From positions 1 to 64,000 of the forward strand of contig NZ_JAKZGS010000005.1 of assembly GCF_022549695.1 (NCBI RefSeq): a stretch of 64,000 bases of DNA, given 5' to 3'. This document shows, piece after piece, positions 61,280 to 64,000 of this stretch (position 1 is the stretch's first letter; every line of letters begins with the position of its first letter). Source of the stretch: Belliella calami. GTDB lineage: Bacteria; Bacteroidota; Bacteroidia; Cytophagales; Cyclobacteriaceae. A program made the translations under genes and the position numbers. Below the pieces are notes generated by a model, which ran no database searches, had not been told where the DNA came from, and worked only from the letters and a program-made list of their open reading frames with translations.

Positions 61280-62803
61280 TTAATAACCTGGGTTTTGATC
61301 TGCATTTGTTAGAGCCGAATTGTTATCAATTTCAGCAAATGGCAAAGGCAACAAATCATGGTTGGCTCTGAAATTTGGAATGGGTTCATTCTGAAGATAC
61401 CCAAGCCTTCTCCATCTTCTTACGTCTCTATTCCTAATCTGTTCACCAGGCAACTCCACTTGTCTTTCGTGCTGGATAGCGATTCTCATTTGTGTTTGAG
61501 AACCTACAGGATATTGAGAAGTTGGGTAAAGAGGCATATCAACATCAGCACGCTGTCTTGTAGTGTTGAGGTAAGTTAAAGCTGAGGCACTATTCCCAAG
61601 CTCATTCTCTACTTCTGCCATCATCAAAAGCACATCTGCATATCTGATAACTCGGAAATTAATACCAGAAGCCATATTTTCAGCACTTTGCTTATATATC
61701 ATGGTATATTTTCTCCAGCTAGGTCTTTCACTATCTCCTTGCACTGCGTCAGGGGTGAGTGTATTGTTACCATTGTTATAAGTGTCACCTACTCGGTAGA
61801 AATTATAAGAGAATCTAGGATCATCTTTTTCGGCTCCATTGGCTACCTTTTCAAAAGCATTTACAAGACCTGGACCTGGTACAAGATTTCTCCAAGCAGT
61901 TGGACTATACTCTTGACCTCTGAAGGTGGAGAAGGAAATTCCTGAACCATCACCATCCCAAACATTTGCATCTCCAAAATCCCTTGTCATGTTCACCTCG
62001 AAAATAGACTCTTGATTGTGTTCATTTTCTTCCTCAAAATTTGAAAGGTATCTCGGTAAAAGTTCATATTCTCCAGAATTAATGACTGCTTCCAACAATG
62101 GTCTTGCATTTTCAAATTCTCCTTTGAAAAGATAAACTTTTGCTAACATGGCTCTTGCTGCAGCATTGGTAGCCCTACCAAGTTCCGCACTTCCATAAGT
62201 GCTTTTGTTTGGAAGTTTACTGATCGCCATAGTGAGATCACTGATAGCCTGTTGCATCGTTTCCTCTTCGGTAGATCTTGGTGTAGCACTTGCTATGGAT
62301 GTGGCCATTGTTGTCATCAATGGTACACCACCCCAAAGAGAACCTAGCTCATAATAAGCCCAACCTCTAAGGAAATATGCTTCGCCCAAAATTCTTTCTC
62401 TCAACGGTTCTGTAATTTCTTCAGTGACATTCTCAGCATTGTCGATGACAATATTTGCACGATGGATCACCCTGTACCAACCTCTCCAATTAGAAATAAT
62501 CAAAGGGTTTGAAGGGTCAATCGCTCCTTGCAAAACCTGGTTTCTATGGGCTTCCAATTGTCCACCACCTGAAGCCACATCATCAGAAAGAAGGTCATGA
62601 AGGAAAAAATATTCCCTAATGTAAAGATCAAGACCCTGCAAAGCTGAATATGCGGAATTAATTCCCGCCACCAATTGCGGACCGGAAACAAAAAATGTTT
62701 CTACGGATAGTTGATTGGGGTTCACAGGACTGAGTTTTTCATCGTCGCATGATACGATCCCCACCATTAGCAAGCACGCTGTAATTAATAATCTGATTTT
62801 CAT
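61280..62803 (-). CDS. SusD/RagB-family nutrient-binding lipoprotein
   Basis: 507 residues; lipid cysteine C19 (MVGIVSCDDEKL), acidic after the cysteine. Family blocks: NWRGWYRVIHRANIVIDNAENV, GEAYFLRGWAYYELGSLWGGVPLM, RVIRYADVLLMMAEVENELG and ERQVELPGEQIRNRDVRRWRRLGYL near the C-terminus. It acts as the surface lid of the SusC 23 bp upstream. Ligand unknown: no glycosidase is linked within the window, only the FG-GAP lipoprotein. Confidence 0.94.
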   Translation of the reverse strand: MKIRLLITACLLMVGIVSCDDEKLSPVNPNQLSVETFFVSGPQLVAGINSAYSALQGLDLYIREYFFLHDLLSDDVASGGGQLEAHRNQVLQGAIDPSNPLIISNWRGWYRVIHRANIVIDNAENVTEEITEPLRERILGEAYFLRGWAYYELGSLWGGVPLMTTMATSIASATPRSTEEETMQQAISDLTMAISKLPNKSTYGSAELGRATNAAARAMLAKVYLFKGEFENARPLLEAVINSGEYELLPRYLSNFEEENEHNQESIFEVNMTRDFGDANVWDGDGSGISFSTFRGQEYSPTAWRNLVPGPGLVNAFEKVANGAEKDDPRFSYNFYRVGDTYNNGNNTLTPDAVQGDSERPSWRKYTMIYKQSAENMASGINFRVIRYADVLLMMAEVENELGNSASALTYLNTTRQRADVDMPLYPTSQYPVGSQTQMRIAIQHERQVELPGEQIRNRDVRRWRRLGYLQNEPIPNFRANHDLLPLPFAEIDNNSALTNADQNPGY

Positions 62804-62826
62804 TTTTTTATTCTTTTAATTTTGGG

Positions 62827-64000
62827 TTAGAAAGTAAGCTGTAAACCGCCTATTATTGTTCTAGCTGCTGGGAATTGTCCAAAGTCAATACCTTGTCCAA
62901 GTGTAGAATTTATGTCTGTTCTTGCTGCAATCTCTGGGTCATATCCAGTGTATTTGGTGAATGTCAAAAGATTTTGGCCTGAGACATACACTCTAACTCT
63001 AGATATTGAGCCCTTGCTGATTTGTTCTATTACCGAGCTTGGGATGTTATATCCTAGGCTCAAATTCTTTAACCTTAAGAAGGAACCATCTTCAATCCAT
63101 CGAGAACTGGCCCTTGCATTTCTGTTAGGATCACCATTGATGGCTCTAGGCACATCAGTCACGGTATTCACAGGAGTCCATCTATCCAAGACTTCTGTAC
63201 TTGAATTGAATAGTCTAGTCATACCTTCTGTATGAAATCTAAGAAGGTTGAAAATTTCATTTCCTTGAACACCTTGCCAAAACATCGAGAAATCAAAGTT
63301 CTTGTAACTTGCCGAAAAATTTAGACCATAAGTAAAATCAGGCATATAGTGTCCAAGATAAGTTCTGTCATTTGCATTGATTTCACCATCTTCATTCAAA
63401 TCAGTAAATCGAATATCTCCAGCTGCAGTATGAATTCTCGGATCATAAGGCTCACCTTCTGCAGGTAAATTTTGTCTAGGTGCAGAAATTGCCTCCTCAT
63501 TACTTTGGAATATTGATTCTGTCTGCCAGCCAAAGAAATACCCGATAGGTCTTCCTGCCTCAGTGAAGGTCAAAGGATCTCCTTGGAATTCAGGTCCAAA
63601 AATTGTGTTTCCTGAACCCAATGAAACCAACTCATTTCTGACAAAACCAATATTTCCGTCAACTGAGAACTGGAAATCTCCAGAATACTTTCTGTAACCT
63701 AAGGTCAACTCAACACCTCTATTGGCCACAGTTCCAACATTGGCTACTGGAGCACCGTCATAGCCTAAAGATGGAGGAATAGGAACTCCTAATATCATTC
63801 CTTCAGTCGTGTTGTCAAACCACTCAAACGAAAAGTTTAACCTATCTTCGAACAATCCTAAGTCAAATCCGATGTTCTTCATCACGGTAGTTTCCCACCT
63901 TAAATCAGGATTGGCCAAAGTCGAAATGGTACTTGCTGCTGCCATACTTCCACCTAAAGGATAAAAGAAATTACTGTTGATAGTAGCTTGGTAAACATAA
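62827..64000 (-). CDS. SusC/RagA-family TonB-dependent transporter, 5' part beyond right edge
   Basis: About 391 codons of the C-terminal barrel are visible; the frame is open to the window edge (VYQATINSNFFYPLGGS precedes the first in-window Met at 63945). LNEDGEINANDRTYLGHYMPDF and FDFSMFWQGVQGNEIFNL are conserved SusC barrel features, and RIEDGSFLRLKNLSLGYN-type and GYDPEIAAR blocks near the end confirm the family; it ends IIGGLQLTF. Partner of the SusD gene 23 bp downstream. Confidence 0.93.
   Translation of the reverse strand, partial: YVYQATINSNFFYPLGGSMAAASTISTLANPDLRWETTVMKNIGFDLGLFEDRLNFSFEWFDNTTEGMILGVPIPPSLGYDGAPVANVGTVANRGVELTLGYRKYSGDFQFSVDGNIGFVRNELVSLGSGNTIFGPEFQGDPLTFTEAGRPIGYFFGWQTESIFQSNEEAISAPRQNLPAEGEPYDPRIHTAAGDIRFTDLNEDGEINANDRTYLGHYMPDFTYGLNFSASYKNFDFSMFWQGVQGNEIFNLLRFHTEGMTRLFNSSTEVLDRWTPVNTVTDVPRAINGDPNRNARASSRWIEDGSFLRLKNLSLGYNIPSSVIEQISKGSISRVRVYVSGQNLLTFTKYTGYDPEIAARTDINSTLGQGIDFGQFPAARTIIGGLQLTF

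Overview
The window is chromosomal DNA of an aerobic, AT-rich Bacteroidetes, most likely a marine or freshwater Cytophagales relative (Cyclobacteriaceae/Algoriphagus-like). The evidence is two SusC/SusD pairs, two further TonB-dependent receptors, a hybrid two-component regulator with a Reg_prop sensor, lipoproteins with acidic residues right after the lipid cysteine, and promoters of the TTTG-N20-TAnnTTTG type used by the Bacteroidetes primary sigma factor. The genus is an inference.

Layout. 1-5923 (minus): the 5' part of a giant secreted protein with a 237-bp tandem repeat array that runs off the left edge. 6.5-10.1 kb (plus): an App1-type lipid phosphatase, a diacylglycerol-kinase-like lipid kinase, a Crp/Fnr regulator and an outer-membrane barrel. 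10.3-14.1 kb (minus): a FucP-type sugar/H+ symporter and a translationally overlapping pncB-prs pair for NAD salvage, with a consensus promoter far upstream. 14.7-18.9 kb: a lipoprotein, an EamA transporter, a Bcp peroxiredoxin, a LolD-like ATPase and sucC. 18.93-22.74 kb: tRNA-Arg(TCG) with a decayed integrative element inserted at its 3' end, bounded by 265-bp direct repeats; it holds a truncated integrase fused tail-to-tail to a truncated mobC, a small plasmid-type gene, and a DUF6922/AbiEii toxin-antitoxin-like pair whose second gene looks frameshifted. 22.9-27.8 kb (minus): TonB receptor, Crp/Fnr regulator, PhoD-like phosphatase. 28.2-42.9 kb: a chitin/GlcNAc utilisation locus (susC, susD, FAS1 lipoprotein, nagB, GH20, SSS symporter, nagA, second GH20) opposite a divergent LacI regulator. 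43.0-57.0 kb (minus): TonB receptor, two paralogous beta-helix lipoproteins, purple-acid-type phosphatase, clan GH-D glycosidase and a hybrid two-component regulator. 57.3-64 kb (minus): susC (cut by the right edge), susD and an FG-GAP/UnbV lipoprotein.

How it works together. The GlcNAc locus holds import across both membranes, two beta-N-acetylhexosaminidases, deacetylase and deaminase. A perfect 16-bp LacI-type palindrome lies on the -33 box of the susC promoter, and a second near-identical site precedes lacI. A GlcNAc kinase is not present. The distal end of the locus is decaying: the last GH20 gene has an in-frame TAG where Trp is expected, and a wrecked S41 peptidase gene follows it. The 47-57 kb locus joins a SusD-less TonB receptor and two beta-helix lipoproteins to a phosphatase and a glycosidase, and is the best candidate here for an uncharacterised uptake system.

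Limits. All calls are from reading the sequence and family knowledge; no database search was run. Residue numbers are approximate unless tied to a counted codon.
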